From positions 1 to 9,141 of the forward strand of contig RFWA01000083.1 in the NCBI GenBank assembly GCA_009922295.1: 9,141 bases of DNA. The letters run 5' to 3'. Both the position numbers and the translations under genes were made by a program. This document shows positions 1-6,506 of this stretch, piece by piece; position 1 is the first letter of the stretch, and each line of letters begins with the position of its first letter. The notes beneath the pieces were generated by a model. The model was not told where the DNA came from, ran no database searches, and saw only the letters and a list, made by a program, of their open reading frames with translations. The stretch is from Betaproteobacteria bacterium (GTDB lineage Bacteria > Pseudomonadota > Gammaproteobacteria > Burkholderiales > Burkholderiaceae_C).

Positions 1-368
1 TCGGCCAACCGCTTGTCCAGCTCGGTCATAGGCAGTTCGAGCAACTGGGCGAGTTGCTTGAGCCGAACAGGGTCACGCTCCACGTCTTCCGGCACGGCCC
101 AAATGCTGGGTGCCGGGACGCTGGACGCCAAGATAAGGCCATTTCGGTCCAGCACCCGGCCACGGTTGGCCGGCAGGTCGAGCGTGCGGGCAAAACGCAC
201 TGCCCCCTTTTGTTGGAAGAAGTCGTTTTCAATCACCTGGATGTAGACGGCACGCGCTGCCAGCACACCAAAGCTCAGAGCAATGACCGCCACAATCAAT
301 TTGCTGCGCCAGACCGGGGCGCGGCTGGTCAACAGCGGGCTGGAGGTGTAGGCGATGCTGCGGCTCAT
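1..368 (-). CDS. ftsI: FtsI (PBP3) septal peptidoglycan transpeptidase, N-terminal part
   Basis: FtsI is the class B penicillin-binding protein that crosslinks septal peptidoglycan together with FtsW in the divisome. Only about the first 122 residues are inside the window; the transpeptidase domain lies beyond the left edge. A short cytoplasmic N-terminus is followed by one hydrophobic membrane segment (about residues 23-42, KLIVAVIALSFGVLAARAVY), then a periplasmic stretch with the family motif NRGRVLDRNG. Its ATG (368-366) overlaps the ftsL stop in an ATGA tetranucleotide (365-368), which suggests translational coupling. The order mraZ-rsmH-ftsL-ftsI is the standard dcw order and supports FtsI over another class B PBP. 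No frame break is visible in this part. Confidence 0.93.
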   Translation of the reverse strand, partial: MSRSIAYTSSPLLTSRAPVWRSKLIVAVIALSFGVLAARAVYIQVIENDFFQQKGAVRFARTLDLPANRGRVLDRNGLILASSVPAPSIWAVPEDVERDPVRLKQLAQLLELPMTELDKRLA

Positions 369-688
369 GGCTTCACAGTCTCGGGCGGTGTCGCGCTGGC
401 TGAGCCAAGAACAGAGCCAGTGCCAGCGCTCACATAATGGGTGATTGCCGGCGTGGCCGCGCGCATCTGCAAGCGCTCCCGGGCGAGTTTTTCTACCCGC
501 AGCGGCGTGGCCTGCGCGCGTTTCTCCACCTGCATGCGTTCGTTTTCAGTCTCAAGGAGGCGGGCCTCATTGAGGGACTTGTCCATGGCAGAGAACAGGC
601 GGCGCGACTCGTACTGGACATTGACCAAGTACAACGCACTGGCCAAGACGGCCAACAACAAAAACAGATTCAGCCGAGTCATGGCCAT
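365..688 (-). CDS. ftsL: FtsL cell division protein
   Basis: FtsL is a small bitopic divisome protein that works with FtsB and FtsQ to activate FtsWI. The 107-residue product has a very short cytoplasmic N-terminus, one membrane segment (about residues 5-24, LNLFLLLAVLASALYLVNVQ), then a charged periplasmic helix (about 26-70) with a heptad-like pattern fitting the FtsL/FtsB coiled coil. FtsL sequences diverge strongly, so position between rsmH and ftsI is the main evidence. Two in-frame ATGs are possible, 688 and 682; I use 688, which leaves 4 bases after the rsmH stop. The end overlaps ftsI by 4 bases. The low-complexity Ser/Ala/Thr/Pro tail is not unusual. Confidence 0.9.
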   Translation of the reverse strand: MAMTRLNLFLLLAVLASALYLVNVQYESRRLFSAMDKSLNEARLLETENERMQVEKRAQATPLRVEKLARERLQMRAATPAITHYVSAGTGSVLGSASATPPETVKP

Positions 689-692
689 AGTC

Positions 693-1613
693 TCAGGCGG
701 TGGTCCGCTCTGCCACCCGCATGATGGCGCTGCGCGCTCGCGGGTTGGCGTTCACCTCGGCAGCGCCGGGTTTGATGCGGGCCAGGGCTTTGAGCCTCAT
801 GACGCGGGGTGCGGCCAATGGGGCGCGGCGGTCATAGGGATCGCTGGCGTGACGGGCAATGAACTGCTTAACAATACGATCCTCCAGAGAGTGAAAACTG
901 ATCACGACCAGGCGTCCACCAGGCGCCAGAACGTCAAGACTGGCGGCTAACGCCCGCTGTAACTCTTCAAGTTCACTGTTGATGAAAATCCGAAAAGCCT
1001 GAAATGTGCGCGTTGCAGGGTTCTGACCCGGCTCGCGGGTTTTGACCGTGTCAGCCACGAGTTGGGCCAATTCGGAGGTGCTTGACATTGGGCCCCGCTC
1101 CTGTCGGCGAGCAACAATCGCCTTTGCAATGGCGCCAGCAAACCGTTCTTCACCGAAGTCACGTATCACCTCCGTTATTTGATCCAGTTGGGCCGTATGC
1201 AGCCACTGCGCCACGCTCAGGCCGCGCGTGGTGTCCATGCGCATGTCCAGCGGGCCGTCGAATCGAAAGCTGAAGCCGCGCGCCGGGTTGTCGATCTGCG
1301 GCGAGCTGATGCCCAGATCCAGCAACACCCCGGCCAAACTTGCCGTCGGCATGTCGCCCAGCTGGCCAAACGCCTGGTGCCGGATCGAAAAGCGCGGATC
1401 CTGCAGCGCAGCCGCTGATGACAGCGCCTCCGGGTCCTTGTCGAAGGCCACCAGTTGACCGGCAGCGTCCAAGCGCGACAAGATCAACCTCGAATGACCC
1501 CCTCGCCCAAAGGTGGCGTCCACATAGGTCCCGGCCGCCGGACCGGGCGCGCCCAATAGCGCATCCACGGCTTCGTTCAACAAGACGGTGGTGTGTGACC
1601 ATGCTGTGTTCAC
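693..1613 (-). CDS. rsmH: RsmH, 16S rRNA m4C1402 N4-methyltransferase
   Basis: RsmH (MraW) uses S-adenosylmethionine to methylate N4 of C1402 in 16S rRNA at the ribosomal P site. The 306-residue product is near the usual length (313 in E. coli) and shows no frame break. Family signatures include SHTTVLLNEAV at the N-terminus, the SAM-binding DATFGRGGHS (residues 32-41), LLDLGISSPQID, and VISFHSLEDRIVKQF near the C-terminus. The chosen start is GTG at 1613-1611 (VNTAWSHTTVLL), because no ATG lies in frame near the conserved start; an AGGG about 6 bases upstream overlaps the mraZ TAG stop and could be the ribosome binding site. The gap to mraZ is 8 bases and to ftsL 4 bases, so this is clearly one operon. 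Confidence 0.96.
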   Translation of the reverse strand: MNTAWSHTTVLLNEAVDALLGAPGPAAGTYVDATFGRGGHSRLILSRLDAAGQLVAFDKDPEALSSAAALQDPRFSIRHQAFGQLGDMPTASLAGVLLDLGISSPQIDNPARGFSFRFDGPLDMRMDTTRGLSVAQWLHTAQLDQITEVIRDFGEERFAGAIAKAIVARRQERGPMSSTSELAQLVADTVKTREPGQNPATRTFQAFRIFINSELEELQRALAASLDVLAPGGRLVVISFHSLEDRIVKQFIARHASDPYDRRAPLAAPRVMRLKALARIKPGAAEVNANPRARSAIMRVAERTTA

Positions 1614-1621
1614 CGCCGGCC

Positions 1622-1998
1622 CTAGAAAGAGAAGTCCTTGAAGACGTCGGGCATCGCGCCCTGCATCGCCTGATGCCCAGCAGCATGGTGTCGCGACTGA
1701 TGCCGGCAGCGACGCGCAGTTCGGGCGACACCAGCACGCGACCGGTGCCATCGATCTCGACGTCCATCGCATTGCCAAGAAAAATGCGCTTCCACCACTG
1801 CGCGGACATCGGCAAGTTGGCAACACGCTCGCGGAATTTCTCCCACTCGGGGCGCGGAAACACCATCAGGCAACCGTGCGGGTGTTTGGTCAAGGTCAGC
1901 AGGCCGCCAGCTGTGGCGCTCAGGACGTCACGATACCGGGTTGGCACTGACAGCCGCCCCTTGGCATCCAGACTCAATGACGAAGCCCCTTGAAACAC
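1622..1998 (-). pseudogene. mraZ: MraZ transcriptional regulator, frameshifted by a short internal deletion
   Basis: MraZ is an AbrB-like DNA-binding protein that usually heads the dcw operon and regulates it. From a GTG start (1998-1996) residues 1-108 are a textbook MraZ N-terminus (VFQGASSLSLDAKGRLSVPTR through GISRDTMLLG). The frame then breaks at about 1670-1674. The conserved C-terminus QAMQGAMPDVFKDFSF resumes one frame away and stops at TAG (1624-1622). The two pieces total 124 residues against about 142 for the family. The missing part is about 18 codons, which in relatives holds the FELWD strand and following helix; with two leftover bases this implies loss of about 52 bases. Without correction the first frame reads on to 1159 as a 279-residue product, with a nonsense tail overlapping rsmH. 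An AGGT upstream of the GTG may be the ribosome binding site. Either a real lesion or an assembly error. Confidence 0.85.
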
Positions 1999-2045
1999 GA
2001 CGATGCACCTACTTTTGATATTTGCTCAAGAAAGGAAAGCGCAAG

Positions 2046-2080
2046 GCACTTTTCACCACTTAATTGCACTTTTTTGCACT
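2046..2080 (-). promoter_or_regulatory. Probable MraZ operator: four phased AGTGS direct repeats
   Basis: Read on the minus strand, AGTGC, AGTGC, AGTGG and AGTGC occur at 2080-2076, 2070-2066, 2060-2056 and 2050-2046. They are exactly 10 bases apart with 5-base AT-rich spacers, and the last one ends 47 bases before the mraZ GTG. Known MraZ operators have this form: short direct repeats separated by 5 bases upstream of mraZ in E. coli (TGGGN type), and AAAGTG-type repeats in mollicutes. The repeat and spacing are seen directly; binding by MraZ is inferred from architecture and position. I could not pick a convincing -35/-10 pair nearby, though the promoter should be in or just upstream of this stretch. 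Confidence 0.75.
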
Positions 2081-2164
2081 TTACCAGCAAATCCCCAAAA
2101 AAGCCATGGCCTGGCACCCGTTCTCGCTAATTTTTTCCAATGAAATCAAAGACTTAGAAGCGAC

Positions 2165-2186
2165 TCTGCCGGTAAAAACCGGCAGA
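2165..2186 (-). terminator. Perfect hairpin downstream of hslU, possible terminator
   Basis: A 9-base perfect inverted repeat (TCTGCCGGT / ACCGGCAGA) with a 4-base loop sits about 80 bases after the hslU stop, between hslU and mraZ. The position fits an end for the hslVU transcript before the dcw promoter. Neither strand has a clean run of T directly after the stem, so intrinsic termination is unproven; it may instead protect the 3' end of the mRNA. The rest of 1999-2267 holds the repeat array described separately and no gene that I can see. Confidence 0.5.
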
Positions 2187-2267
2187 AATCTGTTCTAAAT
2201 TAAGCACTTAGCACAGCTTGTGAAAGTGAAATATGAAGCCAATGCCAAGCACCGGCCGCCTTGACGC

Positions 2268-3552
2268 TTACAAAATGTAGCGGGACAGGTCCTCGTCGCG
2301 GCTGAGTTCACCCAGACGGGCGTCCACGTAGGCGGCGTCAACCGTCACGGTCTGACCGGCCAGGGTGGTGGCGTTGAAGCTGACCTCATCAAGCAGGCGC
2401 TCCATGACGGTGGACAGGCGCCTCGCGCCAATGTTTTCGGTGCGCTCGTTAACGTCAAATGCGGTTTGCGCCAACCGCGCGATACCGGCCTCGGTGAAGT
2501 CGATGTGCACTTCTTCGGTCGCGAGCAGCGCCTGGTACTGGCGCACCAACGAGGCGTGGGTTTGCGTCAAGATGGCCACAAAATCCTGCACCGAGAGCGA
2601 CTGGAGCTCAACCCGGATCGGAAAGCGTCCCTGCAGCTCGGGAATCAGGTCACTCGGCTTGCTCAGGTGAAAGGCACCCGAGGCAATGAACAGGATGTGG
2701 TCCGTCTTGACCGGGCCGTACTTGGTGCTGACCGTGGTGCCCTCCACCAAGGGCAACAAGTCACGCTGCACGCCCTGTCGTGACACCTCGGCGCCCTGCC
2801 CCTCGCTGCGCGAGGTGACCTTGTCGATCTCGTCGATGAACACAATGCCGTTCTGCTCCAGCATCTGCAGCGCTTGGGCGGTCAGCCAACACTTTGAGCG
2901 CCTCTCCGATGGGCAGCTTGCGCGTCTGCCGCTTGCCCTGCCCCATCTGGCCAAACAGGCCGCGCAGCTGCTCGGTCATCTCCTCCATACCGGCCGGGCC
3001 CATGACTTCAAGCGCCGGGGCCGGCCGCGCCACATCGACTTCAATGCTGCGCTCGGCCAACTGGCCTTCGCGCAGCTTCTTGCGAAAGCTCTGGCGAGTG
3101 GCACTTTCAGGCTCGCCGCCGGGCTGAAAGCCGAACTCGCCGCGCGGCGGCGGCACCAGGATGTCAAGCACCCGGTCCTCAGCTGCGTCCAGCGCACGCT
3201 CGCGCACCTTGGCCATTTCACTGCTGCGGGTCTGTTTGACCGCGATCTCGGCCAGGTCGCGGATGATGGCATCCACATCCTTGCCCACGTAGCCGACCTC
3301 GGTGAATTTGGTCGCCTCAACCTTGATGAAAGGCGCGTCGGCCAGCCTGGCCAAGCGGCGCGCGATTTCGGTCTTGCCAACCCCAGTGGGGCCTATCATC
3401 AATATGTTCTTGGGCGTGATTTCAGCCCGCAGCCCCGGCTCGACCTGCTGGCGGCGCCAGCGGTTGCGCAGCGCAATGGCCACGGCGCGCTTGGCCTGGG
3501 CCTGGCCGACAATGTGCCGGTCCAGTTCAGCAACGATGTCCTGGGGCGTCAT
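2268..3552 (-). pseudogene. hslU: HslU (ClpY) ATPase of the HslVU protease, frameshifted by a short internal deletion
   Basis: HslU is the AAA+ unfoldase that feeds substrates to the HslV peptidase in the cytoplasm. Residues 1-224, from ATG 3552, carry Walker A GPTGVGKT (54-61), the pore loop GYVG (87-90) and the I-domain. After KLPIGEALKVLAD the frame breaks at 2880. The other frame resumes at 2879 with AQALQMLEQNGIVFIDEIDK (Walker B), followed by the sensor 2 region (ENIGARRL) and the family C-terminus DLSRYIL, with TAA at 2270-2268. The visible pieces total 427 residues; the family pattern (EEAAKLVN... before the resumed part) indicates about 13 missing codons, restoring about 440 (443 in E. 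coli). One leftover base means a net loss of about 38 bases. As it stands the ATG frame ends at 2761 after 263 residues, lacking Walker B and the C-domain, so no active unfoldase. The start overlaps the hslV stop in ATGA. Confidence 0.9.
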
Positions 3553-4097
3553 GGCAGGGTCTCGATGGTGTGGTTCATGTTGGTGTAGATGCACAGCTCG
3601 CCGGCAATCTCCAGCGAACGGCGCACGATGTCCTGGGCAGACAACTCGGTGTGGTTCAGCAGAGCCAGGGCAGCGGCCTGGGCGTAGGCACCGCCTGAGC
3701 CAATGGTGACCACGCCGTGCTCAGGCTCCAGCACATCACCGTTGCCAGTGATGATCAAAGAGGCGTCGCGATCGGCCACGGCCAGCATGGCCTCCAGACG
3801 GCGCAGCACCCGGTCGGTGCGCCAGTCTTTGGTCAGCTCGATGGCCGCGCGCACCAAATGCCCCTGGTGTTTCTCCAGCTTGGCCTCAAAGCGCTCGAAC
3901 AGGGTGAATGCATCGGCAGTGGCGCCGGCAAAACCGGCCAACACTTTGCCGTGGTAGAGCTTGCGCACCTTGCGCGCGGTGCCCTTGACCACGATGTTGC
4001 CGAGCGTTACCTGGCCGTCGCCGCCGATGGCGACCTGCGGGCCGTCGGGCGTGTTACGCCGCACGCTGATGATGGTGGTGCCGTGAAATTGTTCCAT
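3549..4097 (-). CDS. hslV: HslV (ClpQ) peptidase subunit of the HslVU protease
   Basis: HslV is the dodecameric threonine peptidase of the bacterial proteasome-like HslVU complex. The 182-residue product begins MEQFHG, then TTIISVRRN: a six-residue propeptide is expected to be removed to expose the catalytic Thr (residue 7). E. coli HslV has only the initiator Met there; I recall the longer form as common in betaproteobacteria. Other signatures are GGDGQVTLGN, GFAGATADAFTLFERFE, TKDWRTDR, ITGNGDVLEPE and the C-terminal CIYTNMNHTIE, the tail that docks into HslU. I start at ATG 4097 rather than the in-frame 4133, because conservation begins there. The 71-base gap to the upstream STAS gene shows no convincing sigma-32 promoter. 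HslV is intact although its partner HslU is broken. Confidence 0.95.
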   Translation of the reverse strand: MEQFHGTTIISVRRNTPDGPQVAIGGDGQVTLGNIVVKGTARKVRKLYHGKVLAGFAGATADAFTLFERFEAKLEKHQGHLVRAAIELTKDWRTDRVLRRLEAMLAVADRDASLIITGNGDVLEPEHGVVTIGSGGAYAQAAALALLNHTELSAQDIVRRSLEIAGELCIYTNMNHTIETLP

Positions 4098-4168
4098 GAG
4101 GGTCTCAAGTCGGGTTGGCGCGGGCAAAAACAAGGCGTGCTCAGTCTACAGGGCAGAAAACTTCCAGC

Positions 4169-5296
4169 TTAACGGGTGCGCAGCACCACTTCAGCGTGCT
4201 CGTTGATACCAATCACGTGGAAAAAAGCGGCCACCAGGTGGGGCACATCGTCAAACCGCACCGTGCCACCAGCCTGCTGGCGCACCATGGCCCAGGTGAG
4301 CAGGCTGCCTGCAGCCGAAAAATCAACCCGAACCAAATGCGCACATGACACCGCGACCGGCACGCCCGCCGGCAGCGGGCGCTGCAGTTCAGCCAGTGTT
4401 CCCGGCATGTCCCCCCGCAACTCACCACGCAGCATCCACTCTGGGGTCGCCCCGACGCCCTGCTGCGCTAACGGTGTCGACGGCGCCAAGGCCTCCGGCA
4501 CCAAGAACCAGCCCGGCACGCTGCGCTCAAAGTGGCGGCCATACTCGCTAACGACAGCGTCAAACAGCGCCCGCTGGCCCGTGGTGCGGCTCAAGTCCAT
4601 CAGCGCTGCGGCCCTGCGCGTCGCCTCGGCACTCCGCAGCGGCGATGCCCGCAAGGCCGTATGAAGCACCTGCTGGGCACCCGCCAGGTCGCCGTTGGCG
4701 AAGCTCAGGGCAGCCCGCTCCAGCTCAATATCCGGTGCAGGCGCTGTGGCTTCGATGGTCAACAGGCCGGATGTCATGAACTCACTCGCCAGACCAGTGG
4801 CTTCCAGCGGGCGCCAGGCGTCGGCTGGCGACAACGGATCAACCAGGGCAATCGCCAAATGGGTGGCTTCAAAGTCGGTGACTTCCCAGGCGGGCGACGG
4901 CAAGGGTCGCATGCCGACCCCCGCGCCACCAACCCGCCCCTTCAGCCAGTGGTGCGACATCTGGGCCTCAACCGCATCAATTTTTCGGATGGTGAGCGAT
5001 TGAGCCTCTGGGTAGGGCATCACAGTGCTTTGAAAAAAGGCCTCTGCCCCCGTGTCTGAGGCGCCGACGGCCGCGGATGGCCCCTGCCGCCTCTGCTGAC
5101 GCAGTCGGTCAAGTTCCTCTCGTCGCGCTTGGTCGTTTTTGCGTTTGCGCTCGATGGTTTCCTTGAGCGCGCGCTTGCCAAAGCCGCTGGCGGCAGACCC
5201 GGCCAGCGCAGCGTCTGGTCGGCCGGCAGCGCCGACCCGGTGTATCAGTCCTGACAGCCAGTCAAGCCAGCCCGCGTTGCCGCCTGATTTGGACAT
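4169..5296 (-). CDS. Uncharacterised protein with C-terminal STAS-like domain
   Basis: The 375-residue protein has no signal peptide or membrane segment that I can see. The N-terminus contains a highly charged predicted helix (about residues 41-71, rich in K, R, E and Q). A middle part has KIDAVEAQMSHHWLKGR and, from about residue 190, a helical TPR-like stretch (ALSFANGDLAGAQQVLHTAL). The last 80 or so residues (VPVAVSCAHLVRVDFSAAGSLLTWA...) resemble a STAS fold, as in anti-sigma factor antagonists and MlaB. I recall similar STAS-domain proteins of unknown function next to hslV in Comamonadaceae. The Ser in VDFSAAGSLL is where STAS proteins such as SpoIIAA are phosphorylated, but that role is speculative here. 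ATG 5296 lies 37 bases after dksA with no strong ribosome binding site; cotranscription with dksA is likely. Confidence 0.75.
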   Translation of the reverse strand: MSKSGGNAGWLDWLSGLIHRVGAAGRPDAALAGSAASGFGKRALKETIERKRKNDQARREELDRLRQQRRQGPSAAVGASDTGAEAFFQSTVMPYPEAQSLTIRKIDAVEAQMSHHWLKGRVGGAGVGMRPLPSPAWEVTDFEATHLAIALVDPLSPADAWRPLEATGLASEFMTSGLLTIEATAPAPDIELERAALSFANGDLAGAQQVLHTALRASPLRSAEATRRAAALMDLSRTTGQRALFDAVVSEYGRHFERSVPGWFLVPEALAPSTPLAQQGVGATPEWMLRGELRGDMPGTLAELQRPLPAGVPVAVSCAHLVRVDFSAAGSLLTWAMVRQQAGGTVRFDDVPHLVAAFFHVIGINEHAEVVLRTR

Positions 5297-5333
5297 GCAC
5301 GCTGCCGTTAGTGCTCAGAACCCTGGGGTCTGA

Positions 5334-6275
5334 TCAGTCACCAAACATTTTTTGCTTGAGCTCCCGCCGTTGCTGCGCCTCCAGCGACAGTGTCGCGGTG
5401 GGGCGTGCAAGCAGGCGACCAACGCCGATAGATTCGCCTGTTTCATCGCAGTAACCGTAGTCACCGGCGTCAACGCGCATGATGGACTGCTCGATTTTCT
5501 TGAGGAGCTTACGTTCACGGTCACGCGTACGCAGCTCCAACGCGTGCTCTTCTTCAATGGTGGCGCGGTCGGCAGGGTCGGGCACGACCACCGTGTCTTC
5601 ACGCAAGTGCTCAGTCGTATCGACCGCATTGCTCTGTATTTCCAATTTGAGTCTCACCAGCTTGGCCCGGAAATAGGCCAACTGCACGTCATTCATATAG
5701 GCGTCGTCTGGCATGGCCTTGAGGTCAGCGTCGGTCAGCTGCGCCAGTGGCTTGGTTTTCCAGTTGTTGGCAAGTTTCGGGTCTTTTTTGATGGCGGAGG
5801 CCAGCGGTGGAACGATCAGCGGCGCCGGTATGGTCTGGGTGTAACTGGCTTTGGCGGCGGTCGACGCCACCGACTGGGCCATCGAGGGCACGGTCAGTTG
5901 CGCCAGTCGCGATGATGGCCGCCCCGAACGGGGAGGCACCGACGGCACCGATGCGCTGATTTGAACTGGCGCAACAACCTGGGCGGTCGCGACTTTATCT
6001 GGTGTCACTTTCACGGATTCCTTGGGTTGGACTTTCACTGGCGCTTGAACATGCTTGACCGCGACAGCGGCCTTGGCCGGCAAGGATTTCTTCGGCGCTG
6101 GCTTGACTGGTGTCTTGGCCGGCGTTGGGGCTTTTTTGGCAGGGGTCGCTTTTGGGGCGCTCTTTACGGGCACCTTGGTGGCGGGCTTGGCGACAGGGGC
6201 GGCAACTGGCTTACCCTTGATAGATGAGGCGGTCTTGGCGGACGCTGCCTTGGCTTTTCCGGACTCAGCTTTCAC
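5334..6275 (-). CDS. dksA: DksA RNA polymerase-binding regulator with long basic N-terminal tail
   Basis: DksA enters the RNA polymerase secondary channel and, with ppGpp, controls rRNA and amino acid promoters. The product is 313 residues against 151 in E. coli. The last 151 align without gaps at the key sites: the coiled-coil tip PDPADRA gives D233, D236 and A238, matching E. coli D71, D74 and A76. The zinc-finger position keeps only C276; the other three cysteines are T279, S297 and A300 (CDET...SLEA), a low-cysteine form that I recall as usual in betaproteobacteria. The first 160 or so residues are an extension, of which about 1-110 is Lys/Ala/Pro-rich and histone H1-like. I choose GTG 6275-6273 because GAGGAG lies 7 bases upstream; the in-frame ATG at 6368 lacks such support and would add 31 residues of unlike composition. 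Confidence 0.93.
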   Translation of the reverse strand: MKAESGKAKAASAKTASSIKGKPVAAPVAKPATKVPVKSAPKATPAKKAPTPAKTPVKPAPKKSLPAKAAVAVKHVQAPVKVQPKESVKVTPDKVATAQVVAPVQISASVPSVPPRSGRPSSRLAQLTVPSMAQSVASTAAKASYTQTIPAPLIVPPLASAIKKDPKLANNWKTKPLAQLTDADLKAMPDDAYMNDVQLAYFRAKLVRLKLEIQSNAVDTTEHLREDTVVVPDPADRATIEEEHALELRTRDRERKLLKKIEQSIMRVDAGDYGYCDETGESIGVGRLLARPTATLSLEAQQRRELKQKMFGD

Positions 6276-6282
6276 GTCGTAT

Positions 6283-6288
6283 CTCCTC
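6283..6288 (-). promoter_or_regulatory. Strong ribosome binding site that fixes the dksA GTG start
   Basis: On the minus strand GAGGAG is followed by 7 bases and GTG (6275-6273). It is the best Shine-Dalgarno sequence in the window and decides in favour of this GTG over upstream in-frame ATG codons (6368 and others). Confidence 0.8.
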
Positions 6289-6423
6289 GCAGAATGCGCA
6301 TGCATATGCAATTCGCTGGTGGCTCGATGCCGGCTACCGCCTTCTCGATCCCACCCCATCACCTTCAAATTTTCAGCAAATCGCTCTTATCAGGTTGCTT
6401 TTGCTGATCATCTTCGGCGCGCG

Positions 6424-6474
6424 AGTGTACAGGTTTCGGCAAGGAAAATACCGTCAATTGGAAAATCAAGGCAA
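6424..6474 (-). promoter_or_regulatory. Weak candidate promoter region for dksA
   Basis: The 231 bases between cobW and dksA (6276-6506) are the natural place for a dksA promoter. On the minus strand TTGCCT (6474-6469) and TATTTT (6450-6445) are 18 bases apart. TTGACG (6457-6452) and TACACT (6429-6424) look better as single boxes but are 22 bases apart, too far for a normal sigma-70 pair. I cannot choose between them. No Zur-type palindrome is visible in this gap. Confidence 0.25.
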
Positions 6475-6506
6475 ATCTGGCCCTCTGCGTCGGTCCTGAG
6501 CACCAC

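Noticed and set aside
1340..1993. A 217-codon open frame on the plus strand opposite rsmH and mraZ
   Set aside because: It is a composition shadow of the minus-strand genes, with no recognisable motif and no ribosome binding site.
1159..1998. A 279-residue MraZ fusion protein as a real gene product
   Set aside because: After residue 108 the sequence is out of frame and unrelated to anything, while the true MraZ C-terminus and stop exist in the neighbouring frame.
2860..2900. Programmed ribosomal frameshifting to restore HslU
   Set aside because: There is no slippery heptamer at the break, and about 13 conserved codons are absent, which frameshifting cannot restore.
3549..3552. The ATGA overlap of hslV and hslU as a programmed frameshift
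   Set aside because: It is an ordinary stop/start overlap that suggests translational coupling; the frame break in hslU is far downstream and involves missing codons.
2686..3588. A 300-codon open frame on the plus strand opposite hslU
   Set aside because: It is antisense to a clearly recognised gene; its translation is low-complexity and resembles no family I know. Long antisense frames are expected in high-GC DNA.
4098..4168. A possible sigma-32 promoter for hslVU
   Set aside because: CTTGAG occurs next to the hslV start, but its -10 partner would fall inside the gene, and no other good pair is present.
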